Source: Candidatus Binatota bacterium
Lineage (GTDB): Bacteria > Desulfobacterota > Binatia > UBA1149
Assembly: GCA_012960245.1 (NCBI GenBank)
Contig: DUBO01000012.1
Location: 62,001-126,000 of the forward strand
Length of the DNA: 64,000 bases
Direction: 5' to 3'
Below are positions 9,367 to 18,580 of this stretch, one piece after another (positions within the stretch are counted from its first letter, which is position 1; each line of letters begins with the position of its first letter). The position numbers were made by a program, and so were the translations under genes. Under the pieces are notes generated by a model. The model saw only the letters and a program-made list of their open reading frames with translations, was not told the DNA's origin and made no database searches.

Positions 9367-10116
9367 ATGTCAGGACACTCAAAGTGGAGCTCGATAAAGC
9401 ACAAGAAGGCGGCCGTCGACGCTAAGCGCGGCAAGCTCTTTACCAAGCTCATCAAGGAAATCACGGTGGCGGCCCGCGCCGGGGGCGGCGATCCGGCCGG
9501 TAACCCGCGCCTTCGCACCGCCGTCGCCACGGCCCGTGGGCAGAGCATGCCGCTGGACAACATAGAGAGGGCCATCAAGAAAGGCACCGGCGATCTTGAG
9601 GGGGCAGACTACCAGGAAATGTCTTACGAGGGCTATGGTCCCGCGGGCATGGCGGTAATCATCGAGTCTCTCACCGACAACAAAAATCGTACAGCGGCCG
9701 ACGTCAGGCATATTTTCAGCAAGTTCGGTGGCAGCCTGGGCGAGAACGGCTGCGTGGGCTGGAATTTTGACCGGGTTGGGGAGGTGCGCGTGGCAGCCGA
9801 GGGCACGAGCGAGGAACAGGTCTTCGAAACCGCCGTGGAGGCTGGCGCCTCCGACGTCCAGGCCGACGACGACGTGTTCGTGGTTACCCTTGAGGTCAAG
9901 GATCTCGACACCGCCCGGCAGTTGCTCGAGGACTCGGGCCTGAAAGTGGAAGGTGCCGAGATAGTGTTACTTCCCAAAGAAACTGTGCGCCTGGAGGGGA
10001 AGGAGGCCGAGACGGCGCTCAAGCTGCTCGAGGCCCTCGACGATCACGACGATGTGCAACGGGTGTCCGCCAATTTTGAAATAGACGACTCCGAGGTGGA
10101 GCGGCTGTCCGCCTGA
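9367..10116 (+). CDS. yebC: YebC/PmpR-family protein
   Basis: The product is 249 residues and starts MSGHSKWSSIKHKKAAVDAK, the invariant YebC N-terminus. TKLIKEI, NPRLRTAV, NIERAIKKGTG and the acidic C-terminal domain follow. YebC proteins were first annotated as DNA-binding regulators; some members act on ribosomes to relieve stalling at proline tracts. I took the ATG at 9367 because the upstream open frame to 9298 does not resemble the family. It heads the yebC-ruvC-ruvA-ruvB run. Confidence 0.94.
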   Translation: MSGHSKWSSIKHKKAAVDAKRGKLFTKLIKEITVAARAGGGDPAGNPRLRTAVATARGQSMPLDNIERAIKKGTGDLEGADYQEMSYEGYGPAGMAVIIESLTDNKNRTAADVRHIFSKFGGSLGENGCVGWNFDRVGEVRVAAEGTSEEQVFETAVEAGASDVQADDDVFVVTLEVKDLDTARQLLEDSGLKVEGAEIVLLPKETVRLEGKEAETALKLLEALDDHDDVQRVSANFEIDDSEVERLSA

Positions 10117-10138
10117 GCGGAGCCCTCCCGCTGCAGCA

Positions 10139-10684
10139 ATGCTGGTGCTCGGAATCGATCCCGGCACGATCAAGATGGGCTGGGGTGTCGTAAGCGCCAG
10201 TGGCTCGCGCATGACACGCGTGGACTCCGGCACCCTGCTTTTGGGCAGGGGCGACACGGCCGGTCGCCTGGTCACCGTGTGGCGGGAGTTGCAGGAACTC
10301 ATTCAGACCCATCAACCAGACGTGCTGAGTCTCGAACGCAACTTCGTATCGCGTAACCCGCAGAGCGCGTTTCGTATAGGCGAGGCTCGCGGCGTGGTAA
10401 TGGCCGCGTCCGCTTATGGTGGCGTTGAGCTCGCTGAGTACAGCCCGGCTGCCGTCAAGAAGGCCGTTGCCGGACACGGGCGGGCTGATAAGCAGGCCAT
10501 GATAGTGGCGGTGTCGCGCATGCTATCGCTGGTGGACACTCCAGCGGAAGACGAGGCCGACGCCCTGGGACTGGCGGCCTGCCACATCCTGCGTCACGCC
10601 TACGATAGCAAGGTAGAAGGTGCCCTGGACGCCGCGCGCGGGGCTCGGCGGGCCCGTGGGCGCGCGGGGGTGGCCAGGCGATGA
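10139..10684 (+). CDS. ruvC: Crossover junction endodeoxyribonuclease RuvC
   Basis: RuvC cleaves Holliday junctions. The 181-residue chain has the RNase H-like acidic residues in MLVLGIDPGT (first Asp), LSLERNFV (Glu) and EDEADALGLAACH (last Asp pair), plus the KKAVAGHGRADKQAM segment. The C-terminal tail is rich in Arg and Ala. The stop overlaps the ruvA start by 4 bases. Confidence 0.96.
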   Translation: MLVLGIDPGTIKMGWGVVSASGSRMTRVDSGTLLLGRGDTAGRLVTVWRELQELIQTHQPDVLSLERNFVSRNPQSAFRIGEARGVVMAASAYGGVELAEYSPAAVKKAVAGHGRADKQAMIVAVSRMLSLVDTPAEDEADALGLAACHILRHAYDSKVEGALDAARGARRARGRAGVARR

Positions 10685-11250
10685 TAGGTTTTTTACGAGG
10701 CATACTGCAGTCGTCCGCCCCCGGCCAGGTCTTGATCGACGTAGCCGGCGTGGGTTACCAGGCCCGTGTTTCCTTCAACACCTACAGTCGCCTGCCCGAC
10801 ACCGGCTGCGAGGTTTCTCTGCACGTGCTCACCAGCATGCGTGAGAACGCGCTCGAGTTGTTCGCCTTTCTGGACGAGAGCGAAAAGGAGCTGTTCACCA
10901 CCCTGAGGTCGGTGTCCGGCATCGGTCCTAGAATGGCGCTGGCCGTGTTGTCGGCCATACAGCCAGCCGAGTTAGCAAGAGCCGTCCTTGAGCAGGACGT
11001 AGCCACGCTGGTGGCGGTGCCCGGGGTGGGTCGCAAGACAGCCGAGCGACTCCTGGTGGAGCTCAAGGGCAAGGTCGAACAGCTCTCGGCTGCAGATCAC
11101 AGCGACGTTGACGCCGACGCGGTGGCTGCGCTTCTGGCGCTGGGTTACCGCAGGCAACAGGCCGGTGACGCCGTGCGCGCCAGCCGTCCCGATGCCGGTG
11201 AAGACCTGCAGGGACTGATACGCATGTCGCTCAAGAGGTTGTCGGCGTGA
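10681..11250 (+). CDS. ruvA: Holliday junction helicase subunit RuvA
   Basis: RuvA binds the four-way junction and loads RuvB. The 189-residue protein begins [10 protein letters not shown], has the OB-fold N-domain and two helix-hairpin-helix motifs ([16 protein letters not shown] and [19 protein letters not shown]). It ends with the small domain III ([15 protein letters not shown]...LIRMSLKRL) that contacts RuvB. It overlaps ruvC and ruvB by 4 bases each. Confidence 0.97.
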   Translation: MIGFLRGILQSSAPGQVLIDVAGVGYQARVSFNTYSRLPDTGCEVSLHVLTSMRENALELFAFLDESEKELFTTLRSVSGIGPRMALAVLSAIQPAELARAVLEQDVATLVAVPGVGRKTAERLLVELKGKVEQLSAADHSDVDADAVAALLALGYRRQQAGDAVRASRPDAGEDLQGLIRMSLKRLSA

Positions 11251-12290
11251 GCGTTGACACCGCTCCCGACGCTGTCGAACAGAGCGCATCGCCGCTCAGG
11301 CAGGCCGGAGATGTGACGGGCGAACCTGGGCTGCGGCCGGCCACGTTGGCTGAGTACGTGGGCCAGCAGGTCGTGCGCGAAAACCTCGACGTGGCCATGA
11401 AGGCGGCCCTGGGCCGGAACGAACCCCTGGATCATGTGCTGCTTATGGGCCCACCGGGCCTTGGCAAGACCTCGCTCGCCCACATCATCGCCACCGAGAT
11501 GGGAGGTCATCTGCACGCGAGCAGCGGGCCGGCCATAGAGAAGGCCGGCGATCTTGCGGCCATCCTGACCTCGCTCGAACCAGGCGACGTGCTCTTCATC
11601 GACGAGATACACCGCCTGGGCAAGGCTATAGAAGAGATACTCTACCCCGCCATGGAGGACCGACGGCTCGACATTGTGGTAGGCGAGGGACCCTCGGCCC
11701 GCAGCATTTCGCTGGACGTGGCACCGTTCACACTGGTGGGCGCCACAACCAGGTCGGGCATGCTCACGGCGCCCTTGAGGTCGCGTTTCGGCTCTTCGTT
11801 CAGGCTGGAGTTCTACTCGGCAGAAGAGCTCGAGCGGGTTGCTTCGCGTTCGGCCGGCCTGCTGGGCGTGGAGCTTGAGATCGACGCAGCGCGCGAGTTA
11901 GCCCGCAGGTCCAGGGGAACGCCCAGGATAGCCAATAGATTGCTACGGCGCCTGCGCGACTTTGCCCAGGTGCGCGCCCAGGGCAGCGTCACCCTGCAGG
12001 TAGCGCTTGACGGCCTGGCCATGCTCAAGGTCGATGAGGCCGGCTTTGACGCCATGGACCGGGAGTTTGTGCTCACCATCATCGACAAATTCGATGGCGG
12101 CCCGGTGGGCCTCGACACGCTGGCGGCAGCCATAGGCGAAGACGCTGGGACGCTCGAGGAACTGTACGAGACCTATCTCATCCGCACCGGCTTCGTGCAG
12201 CGGACACCGCGCGGCCGTGTGGCCACCGCGCGCGCCTACGAGCACTTCGGTCGTCGCGCGGGCGAGCGTCAGCCGGCGCTGTTCGAATGA
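11247..12290 (+). CDS. ruvB: Holliday junction helicase ATPase RuvB
   Basis: RuvB is the branch-migration motor. The 347-residue AAA+ protein has Walker [13 protein letters not shown], Walker B FIDEIHRL, the sensor region [18 protein letters not shown], and the winged-helix C-terminus ([30 protein letters not shown]). The start is GTG at 11247. Its last bases overlap the ATG of the sensor kinase, so the DNA repair genes and the two-component/LpxC genes are translationally coupled. Confidence 0.97.
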   Translation: MSVDTAPDAVEQSASPLRQAGDVTGEPGLRPATLAEYVGQQVVRENLDVAMKAALGRNEPLDHVLLMGPPGLGKTSLAHIIATEMGGHLHASSGPAIEKAGDLAAILTSLEPGDVLFIDEIHRLGKAIEEILYPAMEDRRLDIVVGEGPSARSISLDVAPFTLVGATTRSGMLTAPLRSRFGSSFRLEFYSAEELERVASRSAGLLGVELEIDAARELARRSRGTPRIANRLLRRLRDFAQVRAQGSVTLQVALDGLAMLKVDEAGFDAMDREFVLTIIDKFDGGPVGLDTLAAAIGEDAGTLEELYETYLIRTGFVQRTPRGRVATARAYEHFGRRAGERQPALFE

Positions 12291-14485
12291 CCCGCGACGT
12301 CAGCACGACGTCGGCAGAGGAACGTCGGCGTCGTTGGCGCGAAGGCGCGATCATAGCCGCGGCCGGCGCCGCGGTCATGTTCTTTGCCTACTGGGAGTTC
12401 TCCAATCCCGGGCCCGGCGGCGGCTCGCAGAACGTCGTCTCCTTTCTGCTCATCAACCTCAACATCGTGTTGCTGTTGGTGGTGGCTTTTCTCGTGGTGC
12501 GCAACGTGATGAAGTTGGTGCTCGAGCGCCGCCGCGGGGTGCTGGGCAGCCAGCTGCGAAGCCGTATGGTGATGGCCTTCGTGTCGATCGCGCTGTTTCC
12601 GGCTGCACTTATGTTGCTGGTGTCCACGGTCTTCTTCACCAATTCCATCGACAACTGGTTCTCCAGTGAGGTTGAGCAGGCCCTGTCGGGTGCTTACAAC
12701 CTGGCGCGCACCTACTACCGTGACTCGGCCGACACGGCCTCCCGCGGTGCCGAAGAGCTGGCCCTTTCGTTGCGCGACGCAGAGTTGAATCGCCCCGGTG
12801 CGCCGGCAAGAGCCGAGGCGGTGTTGCGTGACCGGCGGGGCCACGCGGGCAGTGGCTCGGTCAGGGTGTTTGATTCCAGGGGCCAGGCAGTGATCACCAG
12901 CGTGGGCGGCGACGATCCCGTTGAGGTTGGTCCACCCGCGCGGGCGTTGGTCGAACGGGCGCTGGGCGGGCAGGCAGCCGTCGAAATAGAGCACGTGGGA
13001 GACGAGGACCTGCTGCGTGGAGTCGCCCCGGTGCTGGGTGCAGACGGTGAGACCGTTGCCGGGGTTGTCGTGGTCGACTACCTGCTGCGCGCCGGCCCGA
13101 GGCGCTGGAGCGAAGACATCCTCTCGTCGTTTCGCGACTACCGGCAGCTCAAGCTCAATCGTAAGCCCTTCAAGAGCCTGTATACGCTCACCATGGTGCT
13201 GGCCTCCCTGGTGGTGGTGTTCGCGGCCACCTGGCTGGGACTGTACCTCGCGCGTGGCATCACCGAGCCCATAGGGCGCCTCGCCGAAGCGACCCGAGAG
13301 GTTGCCGAGGGCAACTGGGAGGCTGAGGTTCCCGAGGCCGGTGGTGATGAGATGGGCACCCTGGTCAGAGGTTTTCGCTCGATGACAGCCCAGCTCAAAG
13401 CCGGCCACGACGCGCTCGATGAGCGCGCCCGTTATACCGAGAACATACTGCGGCACGTCGATGCGGGCGTGGTTTCGGTGGACGTTGACGGACTGGTGGC
13501 CACGGTCAACCCCGCGGCTGTGTCACTGCTGGGTCTGAGCGATGTAGACCCTTCCGGGCGCGACGTGGTGTCGCTGCTGGGGGAGGCCGGCTATGACAGC
13601 GTCATAGCGCTGCTCGATGACGTGCGTTCTGGCACCCTGCCTTCGGGCAGCAGCCGCAACGTTGACCGCGAAGAAGAGGGACGCACCCTGCTCGTCACCG
13701 CCACGGAGCTGCGCCGTCGTTCGGGTGAGAAGGCCGGCTCGGTGTTGTTCGTCGAGGACGTGTCGCAGATTGCCGCTGCCGAGCGCATGGAGGCCTGGCG
13801 AGAAGTCGCCCGTCGGGTGGCGCACGAGGTCAAGAATCCGCTGACGCCCATAAGCTTGTCGGCCCAGCGTCTCAGCCGCAGGGTGGGGGCGGGGCTGCCG
13901 CCCGAAGAGCGGGCCATACTCGAAGAGTGCACCGGCACCATCGTCACCCAGGTGGAACAGCTCAAGGCCATGGTCAACCAGTTCTCGAGCTTTGCCAGGC
14001 AGTCGGACAGCGTGAAGTTGCGGCATTCTCTCAACCCGCTGGTCGAAGAGACCATGCCGCTGTACGTTCAGTCGCGCCCCGATCTTGACGTGGAGTTTTA
14101 TCGCGGTGATGACCTGCCCGCCGTCATGATGGACCGCGAGGCCGTCAAGCGGGCGCTGATTAACCTGCTCGACAACGCTGTATACGCCGCCGACTCGGCC
14201 GACGGCGACCGTGACGGGGGCCGCGGCCGGGTGGAGGTGCGCACCAGCTACGATGAGAAGCTGCAGCGGGCAGTTCTCGAGGTGACCGACAACGGCCCGG
14301 GGATACCGGCAGAAATGCGAGCGAGGGTGTTTGACCCCTTCTATTCCACCAAGGAAGATGGGTCGGGACTGGGACTGGCGATGGTGGCCTCGGTGGCGGC
14401 CGACCACCAGGCCTACCTGGGCGTGGTGGTCAACTCTCCGACGGGCAGTCGTTTTAAAATAGAATTTCCGGTGGACCGTAAATGA
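12287..14485 (+). CDS. NtrY-like membrane sensor histidine kinase
   Basis: This 732-residue protein has the NtrY layout: TM helices near residues 20-40, 48-68 and 92-118, a periplasmic-type loop, another TM segment near 300-325 followed by HAMP ([23 protein letters not shown]), then a PAS-like domain (about 380-480). The kinase core has the H-box [18 protein letters not shown] with His513, N-box [11 protein letters not shown] (Asn630), G1 DNGPGIP, F-box [11 protein letters not shown] and G2 GSGLGLAMV. All catalytic boxes look intact. It overlaps ruvB by 4 bases upstream and the receiver-LpxC gene by 4 bases downstream, which strongly suggests that gene encodes its partner. NtrY kinases normally pair with NtrX, a sigma-54 activator; none is present here. 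The signal sensed is unknown. Confidence 0.92.
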   Translation: MTRDVSTTSAEERRRRWREGAIIAAAGAAVMFFAYWEFSNPGPGGGSQNVVSFLLINLNIVLLLVVAFLVVRNVMKLVLERRRGVLGSQLRSRMVMAFVSIALFPAALMLLVSTVFFTNSIDNWFSSEVEQALSGAYNLARTYYRDSADTASRGAEELALSLRDAELNRPGAPARAEAVLRDRRGHAGSGSVRVFDSRGQAVITSVGGDDPVEVGPPARALVERALGGQAAVEIEHVGDEDLLRGVAPVLGADGETVAGVVVVDYLLRAGPRRWSEDILSSFRDYRQLKLNRKPFKSLYTLTMVLASLVVVFAATWLGLYLARGITEPIGRLAEATREVAEGNWEAEVPEAGGDEMGTLVRGFRSMTAQLKAGHDALDERARYTENILRHVDAGVVSVDVDGLVATVNPAAVSLLGLSDVDPSGRDVVSLLGEAGYDSVIALLDDVRSGTLPSGSSRNVDREEEGRTLLVTATELRRRSGEKAGSVLFVEDVSQIAAAERMEAWREVARRVAHEVKNPLTPISLSAQRLSRRVGAGLPPEERAILEECTGTIVTQVEQLKAMVNQFSSFARQSDSVKLRHSLNPLVEETMPLYVQSRPDLDVEFYRGDDLPAVMMDREAVKRALINLLDNAVYAADSADGDRDGGRGRVEVRTSYDEKLQRAVLEVTDNGPGIPAEMRARVFDPFYSTKEDGSGLGLAMVASVAADHQAYLGVVVNSPTGSRFKIEFPVDRK

Positions 14486-15738
14486 ACCGTTCCATACTCA
14501 TAGTTGACGACGACGCCTCGGTGCGCGAGAGCATGGGTGGCGTGCTGCGCGACGAAGGCTACAGCGTTTCGGAGGCCGCCGACGGCCACGCGGCGCTGGA
14601 GTCGCTGGCGGCGGAACTGCCCGGCCTGGTGCTGCTCGACGTGTGGATGCCCGGACTGGACGGTATCGACCTTCTCGCGCGCATACGGGAGATTTACGAG
14701 GACCTGCCGGTGGTGGTGGTTTCGGGCCACGGCAACGTGGAGACAGCCGTACGCGCTACGCGCCTGGGCGCCAGCGATTTTCTCGAGAAACCCTTTTCCA
14801 TAGACGGCCTGTTGCGCAGCGTTGGTCGTGCCCTGAGCGAGGACGACGTTATAAGCGTCGAAGAACAGGGGGGCTTTCCGGCAGTCAGACCCACGTCTCC
14901 GGGCCAGCCCTTGCTGCGTCAGCGTACCCTGGCGAGCAGCGTGGTAGGCGGAGGCCTGGGGCTGCACAGCGGTGTGCGCACCGGGGTCATCCTGCATCCG
15001 CTGGGGCCGGGCAACGGTATCCGTTTTGCGGGGGTGGGGAGCGACTCGCAGGTGCTCGCCCACGTCGACAACGTGGACTCCACGGGCTACGCGACTTCGC
15101 TGTACCGCGACGGGGTGGCAGCGCGTACCATTGAGCACTTGATGGCGGCCCTGCACGCCTACGGAGTGACCAACCTGTTGGTCAAGGTCGAAGGCGAGGT
15201 ACCCATACTCGACGGCTCGGCGGTAGAGTTCTGCGAGCTGCTCGAGTCAGCGGGCTTCGTTGACCAGGATGCCGATATAGCGGCGGTCACGGTCGATAAC
15301 GAAATCCGCCTTGAGCCGGGCCCCGACCAGTTTATCGTAGTTACCCCGGCCGACAGGCTGGAGGTCACCTATGAGCTGTCTTACCCGGACCCGGTGGGCG
15401 ACCAGGTTTACACCTTCGTGCTCGACAGTCCGGCCGCGTTCAAAGAGCAGATAGCGCCGGCGAGGACCTTCGGTTTTGTCGAAGAAATACGCCAGTTGGA
15501 GGGCGCAGGCCTGGGCCAGGGCGGCCAGCTGAGCAATTTTATACTCATAGGTGAGGGCGGTATCGTCAACACCGAGCTGCGTTTTGTTGATGAATTGGCA
15601 CGCCACAAGATTCTCGACCTGCTGGGTGACCTTTACCTGTTGGGTGCGCCCTTGCTGGCCCGGGTACACGCTCGCAAGACCGGCCACGGCAACAACGTGG
15701 AACTGGTGCGCGCCATAGCGGCCGCCGCTTCCGTTTGA
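14482..15738 (+). CDS. lpxC: Receiver domain-LpxC fusion (NtrX-type REC + UDP-3-O-acyl-GlcNAc deacetylase)
   Basis: One 418-residue ORF joins two complete domains. Residues 1-118 are a receiver: acidic pocket D9-D11 in ILIVDDDAS, phosphoacceptor D53 in LLDVWMPGLDG, S81 in VVSGHGNVETAV, K103 in FLEKPF. The SGHGNVETAV and LGASDFLEKPF stretches are NtrX-like. A linker of about 25 residues follows. Residues about 145-418 are LpxC: QRTLASSVVGGGLGLHSG, catalytic E218 and zinc ligand H219 in RTIEHLMAAL, PILDGSA, zinc ligands H375 and D379 in ELARHKILDLLGD, and catalytic H402 in KTGHGNN. LpxC performs the committed deacetylation of lipid A synthesis. There is no AAA+ or DNA-binding domain. The protein stops about 8 residues after NVELVRAI, without the long C-terminal tail of E. 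coli LpxC. The ATG overlaps the kinase stop. Domain calls are firm; phospho-control of the enzyme is inferred. Confidence 0.93.
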   Translation: MNRSILIVDDDASVRESMGGVLRDEGYSVSEAADGHAALESLAAELPGLVLLDVWMPGLDGIDLLARIREIYEDLPVVVVSGHGNVETAVRATRLGASDFLEKPFSIDGLLRSVGRALSEDDVISVEEQGGFPAVRPTSPGQPLLRQRTLASSVVGGGLGLHSGVRTGVILHPLGPGNGIRFAGVGSDSQVLAHVDNVDSTGYATSLYRDGVAARTIEHLMAALHAYGVTNLLVKVEGEVPILDGSAVEFCELLESAGFVDQDADIAAVTVDNEIRLEPGPDQFIVVTPADRLEVTYELSYPDPVGDQVYTFVLDSPAAFKEQIAPARTFGFVEEIRQLEGAGLGQGGQLSNFILIGEGGIVNTELRFVDELARHKILDLLGDLYLLGAPLLARVHARKTGHGNNVELVRAIAAAASV

Positions 15739-15743
15739 GCTCA

Positions 15744-15764
15744 GCCGGCCATTACTAAGCCGGC
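15744..15764. terminator. Candidate bidirectional hairpin between lpxC fusion and gspN
   Basis: GCCGGC (15744-15749) and GCCGGC (15759-15764) are self-complementary and can form a 6-bp stem with a 9-base loop. The hairpin lies in the 28-base gap between two convergent genes. There is no clear T-run on either side, so intrinsic termination would be weak. Confidence 0.3.
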
Positions 15765-15766
15765 AA

Positions 15767-16585
15767 TTACTTCAGTCCGATGAGCTTCGGCGACGACAAG
15801 TTTCCGCTCAGGCGATAGCTGCGCCAGCCTTGGGCCGATTCTGTGGCCCTGGGAAGCATCGCCAGGAGCAGCTTGGCTTTAGGACTGTCCATTGCCTGGC
15901 GGGCGCGGAAATCGGTCTTGTTTTTCCAGTTGCCACGACCGTCGTGCCACAGGCGGGCACTGTCCAGTTGCCAGTCGATGCCCTGGGCCGTAGCTCCGGA
16001 ATCAAAGAATTCAAAATCGCTGTTTTCCAAGCGGCCGTTGAGCCGGGCCGAGTCGTAGCTCCAGGTGCCTATGCCCAGCCCGTCAGTACCGGCCACTGGA
16101 AGGTGACCCGACACTGTGCCGCCACTGCTCTCGACGTGAATGCTCCCGTGGCCGGACGTCGCCGACGACAAGCCGCTGCTGAGGTCGATTTCGCCGGCGA
16201 GTTTTCCCTGCACCACCAGGTCGGCGCCATCCAGGCAGCGGGAGGGGTCGAGTTCGCCGAAGCCCAGGCGCAGGCGCCGCAGCGGGCCTTCCCTGGACAG
16301 GGCCAGGCGCGCACTGCCCCCGCAGGCCGCAACTTCAACGAGCAGACCCCCGCTGCCGGGTCCCAGCCACAGCGAGTCGAGTTGCAGGCGGTAGCCGTTT
16401 TTTGAAATCCTGACGTCCCTGGCCCGGTAGCCCGGTGGCCACGCCGGGCGTACGCTTCCCAGCTCGAGCTCAACGCCCGTCCGCCGCAGTGGCTCGTCGA
16501 GCAGGCTTTCGAGCAGCAGCCGGTGGGGAAAGCCCACGAAGACAAAGGTGATGAGCAACAGCGCGAACAGCGCCCAGCGTTTCAT
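15767..16585 (-). CDS. gspN: Type II secretion protein GspN
   Basis: The 272-residue product has an N-terminal TM helix (about 4-22) and a beta-rich periplasmic part with repeated GxL/SG patterns, like the GspN/AsmA-like proteins that close deltaproteobacterial gsp operons. Sequence motifs are weak (LELGSVRPAWPPGYRARDV near residue 40), so the call rests on fold type, size and place directly after gspM, whose stop overlaps its ATG. In E. coli-type systems GspN is accessory or absent. Confidence 0.75.
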   Translation of the reverse strand: MKRWALFALLLITFVFVGFPHRLLLESLLDEPLRRTGVELELGSVRPAWPPGYRARDVRISKNGYRLQLDSLWLGPGSGGLLVEVAACGGSARLALSREGPLRRLRLGFGELDPSRCLDGADLVVQGKLAGEIDLSSGLSSATSGHGSIHVESSGGTVSGHLPVAGTDGLGIGTWSYDSARLNGRLENSDFEFFDSGATAQGIDWQLDSARLWHDGRGNWKNKTDFRARQAMDSPKAKLLLAMLPRATESAQGWRSYRLSGNLSSPKLIGLK

Positions 16586-17139
16586 GGTCTGCCGGTGGCC
16601 GCCGCAATCACGGTCATGTCAAAGTTCTGGCGATCGCCGTAACTACGCCGCAGTTCAAGCTTGCGCAGGTACACGGCCGGGGCGGCCAACTCGAGGCGCC
16701 CCAGGAGATCGAGCAGAGCGGGAAGTGTTGCGCTTTCGATCTTCAGCTCGACGGTGTTTTCTTCCTGGCCGCTCGCCCCGCGCTGATGGCCCGGGTTTAT
16801 CGCAGCTACGGATTCGGTGGCGACTGACCCCGAGGCCGCTTCACTGACCAGCGAGAACAGCGAGACACCTTCTTCCAGCGTTGCGCTTGAGGTCTTGCTG
16901 CCTTGCCGCCGTAATTGGGCGATTTTCTGTTCCAGCTCGAGCATGGGTCCGAAATCCGCCGTGAGGCGGTCGATCCTGCCTGTCATCTTTTGACGGTGAA
17001 GCGATAGCGGCTCCACCACGCCCGTCCACAGCAAGGCCGCGGCCAGCAGTGCCAGCAGGGAGGTGACCAGGCGGCGTTCGCGGTCGTTGAGTCTTGCCAG
17101 CAGGGCGCTGGCCGCCGCCATGGGTGTTGACAGTTTCAC
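16582..17139 (-). CDS. gspM: Type II secretion protein GspM
   Basis: The 185-residue inner-membrane protein has a short cytoplasmic N-terminus, one TM helix (LVTSLLALLAAALLWTGVVE, about 24-43), a coiled-coil stretch with LTADFGPMLELEQKIAQLR, and a ferredoxin-like periplasmic domain ending ALLDLLGRLELAAPAVYLRKLEL. GspM binds GspL in the inner-membrane platform. It starts with GTG, overlapping gspL by 4 bases. Confidence 0.85.
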   Translation of the reverse strand: MKLSTPMAAASALLARLNDRERRLVTSLLALLAAALLWTGVVEPLSLHRQKMTGRIDRLTADFGPMLELEQKIAQLRRQGSKTSSATLEEGVSLFSLVSEAASGSVATESVAAINPGHQRGASGQEENTVELKIESATLPALLDLLGRLELAAPAVYLRKLELRRSYGDRQNFDMTVIAAATGRP

Positions 17140-18578
17140 GCGCCGGGCCCCACGTCGCCGAGGGCCAACGTCAGTTGAAAATTGACGCCCTTGCCGTCAA
17201 CTGCTGCGTGCACGTCGCGAATTTCTACCGAGGCGAAACTGCCGCTTTCTTCGAGCGTTTGTTGCACCCGGTTTACCGATTCAAACGAGTCCGACACACC
17301 CGCCACGCGCAGCGAGCGGCCGTCCTGTTGCCAGCTGTCCAGGGTCACCGGCAGGTCGGCGGGGACGGCGGCCGACAGCACGGCCATCAGCCGCAGGGGC
17401 AGGCCGGTGCTCTCGGCGCTTGAAGCGAGACTCGCCTCGCGGCTGAACTGGCTCAGTTTCATTTCCATTTTCAGGCGCAGGCCGCTGCCAACAGCAGGCG
17501 CGTTCTTTGAGAGCGTTCCGTCAGAAGCCGTCTCTCCGGAGGACATAGCCCGGGCGTAGATATCGGCCGCCCGCCGTTCGATGCGCTGCAGGCTGGAGTC
17601 GAGCCGGTACAGATCCAGCCCTGTAGACAACATGGCCACTGTAGCCGCCGCTATTGCCCAGGGGAGCAACGGGCGCAGCAAGGCGACGGGTCTGAAACCG
17701 GCTCGCTCGGTATCGAGGCCGGGCAGAAAATCGAGTACCGGTAGCTGGGGGGTGCCCCCCACGGCGTATATCATACCGAGCAGGGCAGCGTGGCTGCGCC
17801 AGTCGCCGGCGGGCCCTTCAGCCAGCTCCAACGGACAGTCGGGCGGCAGCACCTGCAGGTCGCAGCCTCCAAGTGCCTCCTTGAGGCCGCCGAGCAGGTC
17901 GTCTTCGCTCGAGGGGTTGAGCGCGACTCCGCCTACGATGACAAGTCTCGAAGCGGGCGACATGCTTCGGTAGGCCCAGGCCACCCTCTCGAGCAGAGCC
18001 TCCTGCGGCCGGCAGGCCGTCACGCGAAGGTCGGCCAGTTGCCCCTGCTCATCAAACATTCCGAGCACGGTCTCGTCGTGGCCCACGTCCAGGGCCACGA
18101 AGCCCCCTTGCTCGTGGCTGAGCCGATAGATTTCGAGCACACACGTGGCAGTCCAGACCAGGCGGTCAACCTTGCGTCCGGGGGCTGACACGCGCTCTGC
18201 CAGGGCCGCGAGCTCGTCGCTGTCGGCCATTGCAGCCAGCACCGGGGGGCGAGCTTCGGAGCCGGCCCAGTCCCAGGCCACGGCGCTTTCTTCGAGCGTC
18301 ATGGGTACGTGGGCCTCCAGGGTGCTGCCCACTACCTGTTGGACGCTCTGCCGGCTGCGGAATGGAAAATCGAGAAAACGAAAGGCGGCGCGCCTGCCGC
18401 CCACGCCGCAGAGCACGCGGTCCCACTTGCCTTCGGGCAGCAGTTCGAGGGGCGACTGGCCGGGCTCGAGTTCGAAGCGGGCGATATCGAGCACCTTCAA
18501 GCCCCTGACCGAGCTCTCAGCCGAGGCCCAGCCCAGGTGGTTGGGGCCGCTTATGATGGCCAGGATCCTGTTTCCCAT
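17136..18578 (-). CDS. gspL: Type II secretion protein GspL (PilM/PilN-like)
   Basis: GspL links the cytoplasmic ATPase GspE to the membrane platform. The N-terminal part (about 1-245) is an actin-like PilM-type fold: FRFLDFPFRSRQSVQQVVG, then FVALDVGHDETVLGMFD, then RLVIVGGVALNPS. A TM helix lies near residue 300 (LLPWAIAAATVAMLSTGLDL). The rest is a PilN-like periplasmic domain with LPVTLDSWQQDGRSLRVAGV. The 480-residue length fits GspL forms from this lineage. It follows gspK by 2 bases. Confidence 0.9.
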   Translation of the reverse strand: MGNRILAIISGPNHLGWASAESSVRGLKVLDIARFELEPGQSPLELLPEGKWDRVLCGVGGRRAAFRFLDFPFRSRQSVQQVVGSTLEAHVPMTLEESAVAWDWAGSEARPPVLAAMADSDELAALAERVSAPGRKVDRLVWTATCVLEIYRLSHEQGGFVALDVGHDETVLGMFDEQGQLADLRVTACRPQEALLERVAWAYRSMSPASRLVIVGGVALNPSSEDDLLGGLKEALGGCDLQVLPPDCPLELAEGPAGDWRSHAALLGMIYAVGGTPQLPVLDFLPGLDTERAGFRPVALLRPLLPWAIAAATVAMLSTGLDLYRLDSSLQRIERRAADIYARAMSSGETASDGTLSKNAPAVGSGLRLKMEMKLSQFSREASLASSAESTGLPLRLMAVLSAAVPADLPVTLDSWQQDGRSLRVAGVSDSFESVNRVQQTLEESGSFASVEIRDVHAAVDGKGVNFQLTLALGDVGPGA

Positions 18579-18580
18579 CG

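Noticed and set aside
12269-13456. Minus-strand ORF of 395 residues opposite the sensor kinase
   Set aside because: It lies wholly antisense to the NtrY-like gene, is rich in His and Gln as expected for a GC-rich shadow frame, and shows no family motif.
14482-14850. Possibility that the receiver and LpxC are two genes joined by an error
   Set aside because: The frame is continuous with no stop, the linker has ordinary composition, and no start codon with a ribosome site is evident before QRTLASSVV. It cannot be fully excluded without other genomes, so it is kept as a check in the findings.
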